DNA of 64,000 bases from VAZQ01 sp963835165 (GTDB lineage: Bacteria; Pseudomonadota; Alphaproteobacteria; Rhizobiales; Xanthobacteraceae): assembly GCA_963835165.1 (NCBI GenBank), contig CAWIGD010000070.1, forward strand, positions 162,972-226,971, read 5' to 3'. Made by a program: the position numbers and the translations under genes. A model generated the notes under the pieces. The model saw only the letters and a program-made list of their open reading frames with translations, ran no database searches and was not told the DNA's origin. Below, piece by piece: positions 48,601-58,178 of the stretch; position 1 is the first letter of the stretch; each line of letters starts with the position of its first letter.

Positions 48601-51076
48601 GCGTGTGGGATCGGTGCGGCGAGTTGCGCGCACGCCGCAGGAGGAGATCCTTTGCGGGCTGTTTGCGGAGGTTCTGGGGCTTGAGCGTGTTGGGATCGAC
48701 GACAACTTCTTCGCGCTGGGGGGTCATTCGCTGCTGGCGACGCGGCTGATCAGCCGCATCCGCTCGACGCTGGATGTTGAGCTTGCGATCCGCAGCCTGT
48801 TCGAGGCGCCGACGGTTGAGGCGCTGGTGCAACGGCTTGGGGATGCGCGGCCTGCGCGTGCGGCGTTGCGTGCGCTGGCGCGGCCTGCGGAGATCCCGCT
48901 GTCGTATGCGCAACGCCGGCTGTGGTTCCTTGACCGGCTGGAAGGATCGAGCGCGACCTACACGATCCCGCTGGCGCTGCGTGTTCGTGGGGTGCTGGAT
49001 CGCGCTGCGCTGGAGGCGGCGCTGGGCGACCTGGTTGAGCGGCACGAGAGCCTTCGCACGATCTTCCCGGACACGCTGGGTGTTCCGCGGCAAGTGATCC
49101 TTGATGCGGGGGTGGCGCGCCCGCGGCTTTCGGTTACGGCGGTTGAGGAAGCTTCGCTTGCGGGGGCGTTGTCGGGTGCGGCGCGCACGGGGTTTGATCT
49201 GGCGCGCGAGCCGCCGCTGCGGGTGCATCTGTTTGCGCTGGGGGAGAGCGAGCACGTCGTTCTGCTGCTGCTGCACCACATTGCCGGCGACGGCTGGTCG
49301 CTGGCGCCGCTGCTGCGCGATCTCGGTCGCTTCTACGAGGCGCGCTGCCAGGGTCAGGCGGCGGCGATTGCGGCGCTGCCTGTTCAATATGCCGATTACA
49401 CGCTGTGGCAGCACGCGGTTCTGGGCTCGGAGGAGGATGGGGAGAGCGCGATTGCGCGCCAGCTTTCGTTCTGGACCAGCCAGCTGGCGGGGCTTCCGGA
49501 CCAGCTTGATCTTCCGCTCGACCGTGCGCGGCCTGCGGTGTCGAGCTATCGCGGGGGGAGCGTTGGGCTGCGGCTGTCTGGGCCGCTGCACGGTGCCTTG
49601 CTGGAGCTTGCGCGCGCGAGCGGAGCGAGCCTGTTCATGGTTCTGCAGGCTGGTCTGAGCGCGCTGCTGACGCGGCTTGGTGCGGGCAGCGACATTGCGA
49701 TCGGGAGCCCGATTGCGGGTCGCACCGACAGTGCGCTGGACGATCTTGTCGGGTTCTTCGTGAACACGCTGGTGCTGCGCACGGACACGTCTGGTGCACC
49801 GAGCTTCCGTGAGTTGGTTGGGCGGGTGCGCGCGAGCAATCTTGCGGCCTACAGCCACCAGGAGCTTCCGTTTGAGCGTCTGGTTGAGGTGCTCAACCCT
49901 GCGCGCTCGCTGTCGCGTCATCCGCTGTTCCAGGTGATGCTTGTATTGCAGAACAACGCGGAGCTTCGGCCTGAGCTTTTGGGTCTTGAGGCGGGGTTTG
50001 AGGCGGTATCGACGGCGAGCGCGAAGTTCGACCTGTCGTTGAGCCTTGCGGAGCGGCGGGGTTTTGACGGGACGCCTGCGGGGATCGAGGGAGCGCTGGA
50101 ATATGCCAGCGACCTGTTCGATCGTTCGAGCGTGGAGGCGATAGCTGGGCGGCTGGTTCGGCTGCTGGAGGGAGCGGTTGCCGATCCGGATCGTGCGATC
50201 GGCCGGCTCGACATTCTCAGCCCCGCGGAGCGTCACACCATCCTGCGGGAGTGGAACGACACCGCGCGTGCGGTCCCTGGCATGACCCTGCCTGAGCTGT
50301 TCGCGGCGCAGGTGGCGCGCACGCCGGCTGCGGATGCGGTTGTGTTCGAGGATGAGCGGCTGAGCTATGGCGAGCTCGATGCGCGTTCGAGCCAGCTGGC
50401 GCATCACCTGCGCGGGCTCGGGGTCGGGCCCGAGGTGGTGGTGGGGCTGTGCATCGAGCGCTCGCTGGCGATGCTGGTTGGGCTGCTCGGCATCCTCAAG
50501 GCCGGGGGCGCCTATCTGCCGCTCGATCCGGACTATCCGCCGGAGCGGCTGGCGTTCATGCTGGCGGATGCCGGCGCGCCGGTGCTGCTCACCCGCGCGG
50601 CGCTGCGCGCGCATTTGCCCGCGCATGACGTCAGCAGCGACGACGCGCGCATCGACGACGCGCACATCGTGTGCCTCGATGCCGACTGGCCCGCCATCGC
50701 GCAACAGCCCACGACCGCCCCGGCCACCGGCCTCCAACCGCAGCACCCCGCCTACGTCATCTACACATCCGGCTCCACCGGAATGCCCAAGGGCGTCGCC
50801 GTCACGCATCAAAATGTCGTGCGGCTATTCGGCTCCACCGAACACTTGTTTCATTTCGGCGCGCTTGACGTCTGGACGTTGTTTCACTCCTTCACCTTCG
50901 ACTTTTCCGTCTGGGAAATTTGGGGCGCGCTTCTGCACGGCGGCCGTTTGGTGGTCGTACCTTATGCGATCAGCCGCTCCCCCACCGAATTTCTGATGCT
51001 GATGGCGCGCGAGGGCGTCACCGTCCTCAATCAGAACTCCCTCGGCGTTCTATCAATTGATGCAGGCCGACCATGA
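45656..51076 (+). CDS. NRPS fragment: C1-A1-T1-C2-A2(N-terminal)
   Basis: 1806 residues are read before the frame breaks. C1 (about 28-440) resembles the EntF-type N-terminal condensation domain, with SDAQLGIWFAQTID, YHHIVMDGSG and FGPTINFMPFDY. It may therefore accept an acyl or aryl donor. A1 (about 475-985) has TYTSGSTGTPKG, NGYGPTEGT and NGKLDRR, and the pocket DAFWLGGTFK typical of valine. T1 has LGGHSL (about 1025). C2 (about 1080-1518) is an LCL type with HHIAGDGWS. A2 starts near 1543 and keeps frame to about 1793, where an extra A at 51035-51036 shifts it. The start at ATG 45656 has a weak ribosome site. The protein needs MbtH and the phosphopantetheinyl transferase encoded upstream. 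Confidence 0.92.
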   Translation: MARKSWYSWSPALPRGQQRGGGIQENNPLPLSDAQLGIWFAQTIDESSPAYNLAEYLEIGGPVDATLFEMALRQVVDETEALHVRFVGTADGPGQIIGSAPDWSMSLVDVSDTPDPQAAAERWMKADLAEPVDLTHGPLFAYALFKAATRRFFWYSRYHHIVMDGSGFALVARRVADVYSALAAGRPAAPATFGSLALLLEDDAVYRASKRFQQDRLFWTDYLAGLPEPTTLGEHARPTPHGFIRHTGLLPFSRIQQLRSVAHRTGVSLPQLVTAAAAIFVHRLTSARDVVLDIPLTARMTPVARRTPGMTSNVLPVRLAVRPDMTVSEMVRETTRRMRHVIRHQRYNVANLRRDIGRADQRMFGPTINFMPFDYDLHFDGHPVAAHNLSNGPVDDLSIVLYDRLDSRDVRIDFDGNPASYGADKLAGLHQRFLRLLGALDEPDQPIGKLDILSPAERHTILREWNDTARAVPGMTLPELFAAQVARTPAADAVVFEDERLSYGELDARSSQLAHHLRGLGVGPEVVVGLCIERSLAMLVGLLGILKAGGAYLPLDPDYPPERLAFMLADAGAPVLLTRAALRAHLPAHDVSSADARIDDAHIVCLDADWPAIAQQPTTAPATGLQPQHPAYVTYTSGSTGTPKGVVISHHNVVRLVKSADYVELTPDDVFLHLAPLSFDASTFEIWGALLNGAKLVVSPDGPLDIANLKLIIAKAGVSVLWLTAALFHRVVDEDLSAIACIRQLLAGGDVLSVPHVRKFVAAQNGGRLINGYGPTEGTTFSVCFSVTGRTNFHDSVPIGQPISNTRVYVLDGGLEPVPAGVSGELYIAGSGLARGYVGRSGLTAERFVADPFGAAGSRMYRTGDLARWRVDGVLEFLGRADAQVKVRGFRIEPGEIEAALVRHGDVAQAAVIAREDGPGGKRLVGYVVAAGAAVPDAAALRAHLGRSLPEHMVPSAFVVLDRLPLTPNGKLDRRALPAPEARVGSVRRVARTPQEEILCGLFAEVLGLERVGIDDNFFALGGHSLLATRLISRIRSTLDVELAIRSLFEAPTVEALVQRLGDARPARAALRALARPAEIPLSYAQRRLWFLDRLEGSSATYTIPLALRVRGVLDRAALEAALGDLVERHESLRTIFPDTLGVPRQVILDAGVARPRLSVTAVEEASLAGALSGAARTGFDLAREPPLRVHLFALGESEHVVLLLLHHIAGDGWSLAPLLRDLGRFYEARCQGQAAAIAALPVQYADYTLWQHAVLGSEEDGESAIARQLSFWTSQLAGLPDQLDLPLDRARPAVSSYRGGSVGLRLSGPLHGALLELARASGASLFMVLQAGLSALLTRLGAGSDIAIGSPIAGRTDSALDDLVGFFVNTLVLRTDTSGAPSFRELVGRVRASNLAAYSHQELPFERLVEVLNPARSLSRHPLFQVMLVLQNNAELRPELLGLEAGFEAVSTASAKFDLSLSLAERRGFDGTPAGIEGALEYASDLFDRSSVEAIAGRLVRLLEGAVADPDRAIGRLDILSPAERHTILREWNDTARAVPGMTLPELFAAQVARTPAADAVVFEDERLSYGELDARSSQLAHHLRGLGVGPEVVVGLCIERSLAMLVGLLGILKAGGAYLPLDPDYPPERLAFMLADAGAPVLLTRAALRAHLPAHDVSSDDARIDDAHIVCLDADWPAIAQQPTTAPATGLQPQHPAYVIYTSGSTGMPKGVAVTHQNVVRLFGSTEHLFHFGALDVWTLFHSFTFDFSVWEIWGALLHGGRLVVVPYAISRSPTEFLMLMAREGVTVLNQNSLGVLSIDAGRP
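48119..50796 (+). repeat. NRPS long direct repeat, copy 1 (~2.68 kb)
   Basis: The block runs from GTGAGCGGAGAGC in A1 (before motif A7) through T1, C2 and the N-terminal part of A2 to ATGCCCAAGGGCGT. It is near-identical at the DNA level to copies at 51353, 59189 and 62404. Confidence 0.95.
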
Positions 51077-51356
51077 GCGCCCCGAGCTCGGACGAGGCCT
51101 CGCCTTGCGTCATGTTATCTTTGGTGGCGAAGCGCTGGACCCCGGGAGACTCGACGATTGGTACGAGCGTCACCCTGATGGCGCTCCAGCCTTGATCAAT
51201 ATGTACGGCATCACCGAAACGACGGTGCATGTTAGTCACATATTGCTCGATCGCCAGCTTGCTACTTCGGGTGCCGGCAATCTCATCGGGCGCGCTATTC
51301 CCGACCATGCGCCTACGTTCTGGACGGAGGTCTTGAGCCTGTCCCTGCTGGTGTGA
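51057..51356 (+). CDS. NRPS fragment: A2 pocket region in shifted frame
   Basis: This frame continues A2: LRHVIFGGEALDPGRL, then NMYGITETTVHVSH (A5 motif). With the preceding part, it yields the pocket DFWNIGMVHK, a well-known threonine code. The frame fails near 51314, where the next residues (YVLDGGLEPVPAG) appear in yet another frame, and it stops at 51356. It is not an independent gene. Confidence 0.8.
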   Translation: MMQADHERPELGRGLALRHVIFGGEALDPGRLDDWYERHPDGAPALINMYGITETTVHVSHILLDRQLATSGAGNLIGRAIPDHAPTFWTEVLSLSLLV

Positions 51357-54030
51357 GCGGAGAGCTTTACATAGCGGGTGTCTGGCCTTGCGCGGGGCTA
51401 TGTGGGGCGCTCTGGCCTGACGGCGGAGCGGTTTGTTGCGGACCCGTTCGGTGCGGCGGGGAGCCGGATGTACCGCACCGGGGACTTGGCGCGCTGGCGC
51501 GTTGATGGGGTGCTGGAGTTTCTGGGTCGTGCGGATGCGCAGGTGAAGGTGCGGGGCTTCCGCATCGAGCCTGGGGAGATCGAGGCGGCACTGGTGCGCC
51601 ATGGGGATGTTGCGCAGGCGGCGGTGATTGCGCGCGAGGACGGCCCCGGTGGCAAGCGGCTGGTTGGCTATGTGGTAGCGGCGGGGGCAGCGGTGCCCGA
51701 TGCGGCGGTGTTGCGTGCGCATCTGGGGCGCAGCCTTCCCGAGCACATGGTGCCATCGGCGTTCGTGGTTCTGGATCGTCTTCCGCTCACGCCCAACGGC
51801 AAGCTCGACCGTCGTGCGCTGCCGGCGCCGGAGGCGCGTGTGGGATCGGTGCGGCGAGTTGCGCGCACGCCGCAGGAGGAGATCCTTTGCGGGCTGTTTG
51901 CGGAGGTTCTGGGGCTTGAGCGTGTTGGGATCGACGACAACTTCTTCGCGCTGGGGGGTCATTCGCTGCTGGCGACGCGGCTGATCAGCCGCATCCGCTC
52001 GACGCTGGATGTTGAGCTTGCGATCCGCAGCCTGTTCGAGGCGCCGACGGTTGAGGCGCTGGTGCAACGGCTTGGGGATGCGCGGCCTGCGCGTGCGGCG
52101 TTGCGTGCGCTGGCGCGGCCTGCGGAGATCCCGCTGTCGTATGCGCAACGCCGGCTGTGGTTCCTTGACCGGCTGGAAGGATCGAGCGCGACCTACACGA
52201 TCCCGCTGGCGCTGCGTGTTCGTGGGGTGCTGGATCGCGCTGCGCTGGAGGCGGCGCTGGGCGACCTGGTTGAGCGGCACGAGAGCCTTCGCACGATCTT
52301 CCCGGACACGCTGGGTGTTCCGCGGCAAGTGATCCTTGATGCGGGGGTGGCGCGCCCGCGGCTTTCGGTTACGGCGGTTGAGGAAGCTTCGCTTGCGGGG
52401 GCGTTGTCGGGTGCGGCGCGCACGGGGTTTGATCTGGCGCGCGAGCCGCCGCTGCGGGTGCATCTGTTTGCGCTGGGGGAGAGCGAGCACGTCGTTCTGC
52501 TGCTGCTGCACCACATTGCCGGCGACGGCTGGTCGCTGGCGCCGCTGCTGCGCGATCTCGGTCGCTTCTACGAGGCGCGCTGCCAGGGTCAGGCGGCGGC
52601 GATTGCGGCGCTGCCTGTTCAATATGCCGATTACACGCTGTGGCAGCACGCGGTTCTGGGCTCGGAGGAGGATGGGGAGAGCGCGATTGCGCGCCAGCTT
52701 TCGTTCTGGACCAGCCAGCTGGCGGGGCTTCCGGACCAGCTTGATCTTCCGCTCGACCGTGCGCGGCCTGCGGTGTCGAGCTATCGCGGGGGGAGCGTTG
52801 GGCTGCGGCTGTCTGGGCCGCTGCACGGTGCCTTGCTGGAGCTTGCGCGCGCGAGCGGAGCGAGCCTGTTCATGGTTCTGCAGGCTGGTCTGAGCGCGCT
52901 GCTGACGCGGCTTGGTGCGGGCAGCGACATTGCGATCGGGAGCCCGATTGCGGGTCGCACCGACAGTGCGCTGGACGATCTTGTCGGGTTCTTCGTGAAC
53001 ACGCTGGTGCTGCGCACGGACACGTCTGGTGCACCGAGCTTCCGTGAGTTGGTTGGGCGGGTGCGCGCGAGCAATCTTGCGGCCTACAGCCACCAGGAGC
53101 TTCCGTTTGAGCGTCTGGTTGAGGTGCTCAACCCTGCGCGCTCGCTGTCGCGTCATCCGCTGTTCCAGGTGATGCTTGTATTGCAGAACAACGCGGAGCT
53201 TCGGCCTGAGCTTTTGGGTCTTGAGGCGGGGTTTGAGGCGGTATCGACGGCGAGCGCGAAGTTCGACCTGTCGTTGAGCCTTGCGGAGCGGCGGGGTTTT
53301 GACGGGACGCCTGCGGGGATCGAGGGAGCGCTGGAATATGCCAGCGACCTGTTCGATCGTTCGAGCGTGGAGGCGATAGCTGGGCGGCTGGTTCGGCTGC
53401 TGGAGGGAGCGGTTGCCGATCCGGATCGTGCGATCGGGCGGCTCGACATTCTCAGCCCCGCGGAGCGTCACACCATCCTGCGGGAGTGGAACGACACCGC
53501 GCGTGCGGTCCCTGGCATGACCTTGCCTGAGCTGTTCGCGGCGCAGGTGGCGCGCACGCCGGCTGCGGATGCGGTTGTGTTCGAGGATGAGCGGCTGAGC
53601 TATGGCGAGCTCGATGCGCGTTCGAGCCAGCTGGCGCATCACCTGCGCGGGCTCGGGGTCGGGCCCGAGGTGGTGGTGGGGCTGTGCATCGAGCGCTCGC
53701 TGGCGATGCTGGTGGGGCTGCTCGGCATCCTCAAGGCCGGGGGCGCCTATCTGCCGCTCGATCCGGACTATCCGCCGGAGCGGCTGGCGTTCATGCTGGC
53801 GGATGCCGGCGCGCCGGTGCTGCTCACCCGCGCGGCGCTGCGCGCGCATCTGCCCGCGCATGACGTCAGCAGCGACGACGTGTGCATCGACGACGCGCAC
53901 ATCGTGTGCCTCGATGCCGACTGGCCCGCCATCGCGCAACAGCCCACGACCGCCCCGGCCACCGGCCTCCAACCGCAGCACCCCGCCTACGTCATCTACA
54001 CATCCGGCTCCACCGGAATGCCCAAGGGCG
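51353..54030 (+). repeat. NRPS long direct repeat, copy 2 (~2.68 kb)
   Basis: The boundaries are the same as in copy 1. It differs by only a few bases, including an extra G at 51380 and gcggtgttg for gcggcgttg. It spans A2(C-terminal)-T2-C3-A3(N-terminal). Confidence 0.95.
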
Positions 54031-54083
54031 TGGTGGTCTCACAGCAGCGGCCTCGTCAATCACATGATGTGGATGCGGGCTGA
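51378..54083 (+). CDS. NRPS fragment: A2(C-terminal)-T2-C3-A3(N-terminal)
   Basis: These 901 residues read SGLARGYVGRSGL (A7/A8 region), YRTGDLARW, NGKLDRR, LGGHSL (T2), an LCL condensation domain with HHIAGDGWS, and A3 up to TSGSTGMPKGV. Nearly all of it is the repeated block also found at 48119-50796. An extra G at about 51380 (gggtgtctgg instead of gggttctgg) separates it from the preceding A2 stretch. The identical change occurs at 59216. The frame is lost again near 54035 at the beginning of the A3 pocket. Confidence 0.88.
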   Translation: MSGLARGYVGRSGLTAERFVADPFGAAGSRMYRTGDLARWRVDGVLEFLGRADAQVKVRGFRIEPGEIEAALVRHGDVAQAAVIAREDGPGGKRLVGYVVAAGAAVPDAAVLRAHLGRSLPEHMVPSAFVVLDRLPLTPNGKLDRRALPAPEARVGSVRRVARTPQEEILCGLFAEVLGLERVGIDDNFFALGGHSLLATRLISRIRSTLDVELAIRSLFEAPTVEALVQRLGDARPARAALRALARPAEIPLSYAQRRLWFLDRLEGSSATYTIPLALRVRGVLDRAALEAALGDLVERHESLRTIFPDTLGVPRQVILDAGVARPRLSVTAVEEASLAGALSGAARTGFDLAREPPLRVHLFALGESEHVVLLLLHHIAGDGWSLAPLLRDLGRFYEARCQGQAAAIAALPVQYADYTLWQHAVLGSEEDGESAIARQLSFWTSQLAGLPDQLDLPLDRARPAVSSYRGGSVGLRLSGPLHGALLELARASGASLFMVLQAGLSALLTRLGAGSDIAIGSPIAGRTDSALDDLVGFFVNTLVLRTDTSGAPSFRELVGRVRASNLAAYSHQELPFERLVEVLNPARSLSRHPLFQVMLVLQNNAELRPELLGLEAGFEAVSTASAKFDLSLSLAERRGFDGTPAGIEGALEYASDLFDRSSVEAIAGRLVRLLEGAVADPDRAIGRLDILSPAERHTILREWNDTARAVPGMTLPELFAAQVARTPAADAVVFEDERLSYGELDARSSQLAHHLRGLGVGPEVVVGLCIERSLAMLVGLLGILKAGGAYLPLDPDYPPERLAFMLADAGAPVLLTRAALRAHLPAHDVSSDDVCIDDAHIVCLDADWPAIAQQPTTAPATGLQPQHPAYVIYTSGSTGMPKGVVVSQQRPRQSHDVDAG

Positions 54084-54300
54084 CTATCCCGATCAGTGAC
54101 GAAGACGTCGTCCTCTGTCGCACAGCGATCAGCTTTGATGCCGCCGGCTGGGCAAATGCTGGCTGCCACTTATCTCGGGCGCTGCACTTTGCATTACGCC
54201 TTCGCATCTCATTCACGATCCGAGCCGCTTCAGCCGCTATATCAAGCATGACACCGAGTTACGATCGCGCAATTCGTTCCCTCGCTGCTCGCCCCGATGC
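54031..54300 (+). pseudogene. A3 pocket region, broken by several indels
   Basis: Adenylation-domain sequence is spread over all three frames: SSGLVNHMMWMRADYP (to ~54090), SDEDVVLCRTAISFDAAGW (to ~54151), LPLISGAALCITPSH (from ~54163), and TIAQFVPSLLAPML (from 54261). The GGEA motif appears at 54356 out of frame with its surroundings. At least six single-base changes, mostly extra G or C, would restore it. The assembled pocket suggests a glutamine-like specificity, with low certainty. Confidence 0.75.
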
Positions 54301-57300
54301 TTGCGATCGACGCACCGGATCTGGCGCTACAGACTTCAGATCGCATTGTTCTCGAGGCGGTGAAGCGTCGCTCGCTGTCAAGCGTTGCGCGCGACGTGAT
54401 CTCGGCGTGGAAAGTGCCCCTGGTCAATCTTTACGGACCGACCGAGACGACCATTCAAATCACCTCGCACTCGTTGCGCGACACCGATTTGCATGATGCG
54501 GCCGCTCCGATCGGTCGTCCGATCTGGAACACGCGGGTTTACGTTTTGGATAGTGGTCTGGAGCCTGTCCCTGCTGGTGTGAGCGGAGAGCTTTACATAG
54601 CGGGTTCTGGCCTTGCGCGGGGCTATGTGGGGCGCTCGGGCCTGACGGCGGAGCGGTTTGTTGCGGACCCGTTCGGTGCGGCGGGGAGCCGGATGTACCG
54701 CACCGGGGACTTGGCGCGCTGGCGCGTTGATGGGGTGCTGGAGTTTCTGGGTCGTGCGGATGCGCAGGTGAAGGTGCGGGGCTTCCGCATCGAGCCTGGG
54801 GAGATCGAGGCGGCACTGGTGCGCCATGGGGATGTTGCGCAGGCGGCGGTGATTGCGCGCGAGGACGGCCCCGGTGGCAAGCGGCTGGTTGGCTATGTGG
54901 TAGCGGCGGGGGCAGCGGTGCCCGATGCGGCGGCGTTGCGTGCGCATCTGGGGCGCAGCCTTCCCGAGCACATGGTGCCGTCGGCGTTCGTGGTTCTGGA
55001 CCGTCTTCCGCTCACGCCCAACGGCAAGCTCGACCGTCGTGCGCTGCCGGCGCCGGAGGCGCGTGTGGGATCGGTGCGGCGCGTTGCGCGCACGCCGCAG
55101 GAGGAGATCCTGTGCGGGCTGTTTGCGGAGGTTCTGGGGCTTGAGCGTGTTGGGATCGACGACAACTTCTTCGCGCTCGGGGGCGACAGCATCATGTCGA
55201 TCCAGTTGGTGAGCCGGGCGCGCAAGGCTGGACTGGTGATCACGCCGCGCGCGGTGTTCCAGCATCAGACCGTTGCAGCGCTGGCCGGCGTTATCGGCCT
55301 TGTTGCGCCGACGCCCTCCCCTCTTCTCGATATCTCTACCGGAGCATTGCCGGCGACGCCGATCATGCATTGGCTGCTGGAGCGTGGCGGCCCGATCGAT
55401 CGCTTCTGCCAGGCGATGCTGCTGCAGGTGCCGGCGGGTCTGCAACGCGATCATCTCGTGGGCGCCTTGCAGTGCCTGTTCGATCATCACGATGCATTGC
55501 GGCTGCGACTGACCGGATCGGAGGCGCCGTGGAGCCTGGAGGTGGCGCCGGCCGGCGCGGTGGTTGCCGGCGACTGCCTGCGCCGGATCGACATTTGCGG
55601 GCTTGATGACGCGGGGCTGCACGCCTGCATTGTCGAGGCAGCGCCGGCGGCCGAGCGCCGGCTTGACCCCGCGGCCGGGGCGATGGTTGCGGCGGTGTGG
55701 TTCGATGCCGGCGCGCAGGCGCCCGGCCGGCTGCTGCTGACGATCCATCATCTCGCGGTGGACGGGGTGTCGTGGCGCATCCTGGTGCCGGAGCTTGCGG
55801 CTGCATGGGCGGCGATTGCGCGCGGCGGCATGCCGGCACCGGCGCCGCGGGGAACCTCGTTTCGGGGATGGGCGCAACGGCTTGCCTCGCATGCCCGAGA
55901 TGGGGGGTGCGTCGAGGAGCTTGCGTTCTGGCGCGGGATGCTGGGTTCGCCGTCGCTGTCTCTGGTCGAGGGTGCACTCGATCCTTCCCGCGACATCAAC
56001 GGCACGGCCGGGCGTCTCACGCTCACGTTGCCGGCGGCGCTCACGGGGGCCTTGCTGACCCGGGTGCCGGCGGCCTTCCACGGCGGCATCAACGATGTGC
56101 TGCTGACCGGATTGGTGGTGGCGATTGCGGACTGGTGCCGGCGGCGCGGCCGGGGCTCGGGCGCTGGGGTGCTGCTCGATCTGGAGGGACACGGGCGCGA
56201 GGAGGTGTTCGGGGATATCGACCTGTCCGGCACGGTGGGCTGGTTCACCAGCCTGTTCCCGGTGCGGCTGGATCCCGGCGCGCTTGATGTCGAGGAGGCG
56301 ATGGCGGGGGGCGGTGCGCTCGGGCGCGCGCTCAAGAGCATCAAGGAGCAATTGCGCGCGCTGCCCGACAACGGGCTCGGCTATGGGGTGCTGCGTTATC
56401 TGAACCCGCAGACGGCTTCGCAGCTTGCCGGGTTTGCCGCGCCGCAGATCGGCTTCAACTATCTCGGGCGGTTTGCGGCTTCGGCGGCGGCGGACTGGGG
56501 CAGTGCCGGCGAGGCGGTGCGGCTCGGCGGCGGCGATCCCGCCATGCCGCTCGCCCATTGCCTCGAGGTCAATGCGCTCACGCTGGACGACCGCGAGGGG
56601 GCACGGTTCACGGCCACCTGGTCGTGGGCGCCGGCGCTGGTGACGGAAGCTGAGGTTCGCGATCTGGCGGAGCGCTGGTTTACGGCGCTGGAGGGTCTTG
56701 TCCGCCACGCGGCGGCGCCCGGCGCCGGCGGCCGCACCCCCTGCGATCTGCCCCTGGTGGCGCTGTCGCAGGAGGAGATCGAAGGGCTGGAGAGCGCGTA
56801 TCCGCAGATCGAGGACGTCCTGCCGCTGGCGCCGTTGCAGGAGGGGCTGCTGTTCCATGCGCTTTATGACGTGCAGGCGCCCGACATCTATACGGTGCAG
56901 CTGGAACTGGGGCTGGAGGGAGCACTCGAGAGCGAAGCGATGGCGGCGGCGGTGCAGGCGCTGGTGGCGCGTCATGCCAGCCTGCGCGCGCGCTTCCGGC
57001 ATGAGCATCTCAGCCGGCCGGTGCAGATCATCCTGCCGCAGGTGACAGCGCCCTGGCGCAGCATCGATCTCTCGTCACTGGATGAAGCGGGACGCGAGGA
57101 GCGCCTGGCCGCCGTCCTGGCGCAGGAGCGCGCCGAGCGCTTCGACCTGGCGGGCGCGCCGCTCATCCGCTTTGCGCTGATCCGGCTTGCTGCCGACCGG
57201 CACCGCTTGGTGCTCACCAACCATCACATTGTGATGGATGGCTGGTCGATGCCTGTGCTGGTGCGGGAGCTGCTCACGCTCTATGCGCACCAGGCCGATG

Positions 57301-58178
57301 CCACGGTGCTGCCGCGAGTGACGCCTTATCGCGATTATCTGGCCTGGGTGGCAGCGCAGGATCGTGCCGGCGCGCTCGCTGCCTGGCGGGAGGCCTTGGC
57401 GGGGCTGGAAGAGGCCACGCGTCTGGCCGCCTCACGATCCCGGACGCCAGCCGGTCGCGCCGGAGCAGATCAGGCTTTCGCTGACGGCGCCGCTCACCAC
57501 GGCGCTGACGGCGCAGGCACGCCGGCATGGTCTGACGCTCAACACCTTGATCCAGACGGCCTGGGCAATCCTGCTCGGGCGGCTGACCGGGCGCGAGGAC
57601 GTGGTCTTCGGGGTGACGGTGGCGGGCCGGCCGCCGGAGATTGCCGGCATCGAGAGCATGGTGGGGCTGTTCATCAACACGCTGCCGCTGCGGGTGCAGC
57701 TGCCGCCGGGCACGGCGCTGCTCGAGCTCCTGCGGCAGGTGCAGGACAGCCTGTCGCGGCTCATGGAGCACCAGCATCTCGGCCTGGCCGAGGTGCAGGG
57801 ACTGGCCGGGCTGGGCGAGTTGTTCGACACGCTGGTGGTGTTCGAGAACTATCCGGTCGACCGCGCCGGCCTTTCGAGCGACGCCGGAGGTCTGCGGCTC
57901 ACCGACTTCCGCGGGCTCGATGCCACCCATTATCCGCTCAGCCTGGCGGCGCACCCCGGCGAACGGCTGCAGTTGCAGCTGAGCTATCGACCCGACCTGT
58001 TCGATCGTTCGAGCGTGGAGGCGATAGCTGGGCGGCTGGTTCGGCTGCTGGAGGGAGCGGTTGCCGATCCGGATCGTGCGATCGGCCGGCTCGACATTCT
58101 CAGCCCCGCGGAGCGTCACACCATCCTGCGGGAGTGGAACGACACCGCGCGTGCGGTCCCTGGCATGACCTTGCCTGA
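54297..58178 (+). CDS. NRPS fragment: A3(C-terminal)-T3-E-C4(N-terminal)
   Basis: The real NRPS frame runs to about residue 1045. It covers NLYGPTETTIQ of A3, T3 with the LGGDSIMS form that precedes epimerases, and an epimerisation domain (about 330-805: HHLAVDGVSWR, LEGHGRE, GWFTSLFPV, IGFNYLGRF). C4 follows, with YPQIEDVLPLAPLQEGLLFH and NHHIVMDGWS, the DCL type expected after an epimerase. At about 57434 one extra base (ggccgcctc for ggcgcctc) shifts the frame. The remainder to 58178 is out of frame and meaningless. Confidence 0.88.
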   Translation: MLAIDAPDLALQTSDRIVLEAVKRRSLSSVARDVISAWKVPLVNLYGPTETTIQITSHSLRDTDLHDAAAPIGRPIWNTRVYVLDSGLEPVPAGVSGELYIAGSGLARGYVGRSGLTAERFVADPFGAAGSRMYRTGDLARWRVDGVLEFLGRADAQVKVRGFRIEPGEIEAALVRHGDVAQAAVIAREDGPGGKRLVGYVVAAGAAVPDAAALRAHLGRSLPEHMVPSAFVVLDRLPLTPNGKLDRRALPAPEARVGSVRRVARTPQEEILCGLFAEVLGLERVGIDDNFFALGGDSIMSIQLVSRARKAGLVITPRAVFQHQTVAALAGVIGLVAPTPSPLLDISTGALPATPIMHWLLERGGPIDRFCQAMLLQVPAGLQRDHLVGALQCLFDHHDALRLRLTGSEAPWSLEVAPAGAVVAGDCLRRIDICGLDDAGLHACIVEAAPAAERRLDPAAGAMVAAVWFDAGAQAPGRLLLTIHHLAVDGVSWRILVPELAAAWAAIARGGMPAPAPRGTSFRGWAQRLASHARDGGCVEELAFWRGMLGSPSLSLVEGALDPSRDINGTAGRLTLTLPAALTGALLTRVPAAFHGGINDVLLTGLVVAIADWCRRRGRGSGAGVLLDLEGHGREEVFGDIDLSGTVGWFTSLFPVRLDPGALDVEEAMAGGGALGRALKSIKEQLRALPDNGLGYGVLRYLNPQTASQLAGFAAPQIGFNYLGRFAASAAADWGSAGEAVRLGGGDPAMPLAHCLEVNALTLDDREGARFTATWSWAPALVTEAEVRDLAERWFTALEGLVRHAAAPGAGGRTPCDLPLVALSQEEIEGLESAYPQIEDVLPLAPLQEGLLFHALYDVQAPDIYTVQLELGLEGALESEAMAAAVQALVARHASLRARFRHEHLSRPVQIILPQVTAPWRSIDLSSLDEAGREERLAAVLAQERAERFDLAGAPLIRFALIRLAADRHRLVLTNHHIVMDGWSMPVLVRELLTLYAHQADATVLPRVTPYRDYLAWVAAQDRAGALAAWREALAGLEEATRLAASRSRTPAGRAGADQAFADGAAHHGADGAGTPAWSDAQHLDPDGLGNPARAADRARGRGLRGDGGGPAAGDCRHREHGGAVHQHAAAAGAAAAGHGAARAPAAGAGQPVAAHGAPASRPGRGAGTGRAGRVVRHAGGVRELSGRPRRPFERRRRSAAHRLPRARCHPLSAQPGGAPRRTAAVAAELSTRPVRSFERGGDSWAAGSAAGGSGCRSGSCDRPARHSQPRGASHHPAGVERHRACGPWHDLA
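54579..55177 (+). repeat. Partial repeat copy: A3(C-terminal)-T3
   Basis: This has the same left boundary as the full copies. Identity ends in T3 where the LGGDS form before the epimerase replaces LGGHS. Confidence 0.9.

Noticed and set aside
47909..50812. 967-aa minus-strand ORF, with similar ones at 51027-53981, 54378-57008 and 59043-62099
   Set aside because: Long open antisense frames recur because the NRPS repeat itself recurs. They are Arg/Gln/Pro-rich, without domains, and opposite to intact C, A and T domains.
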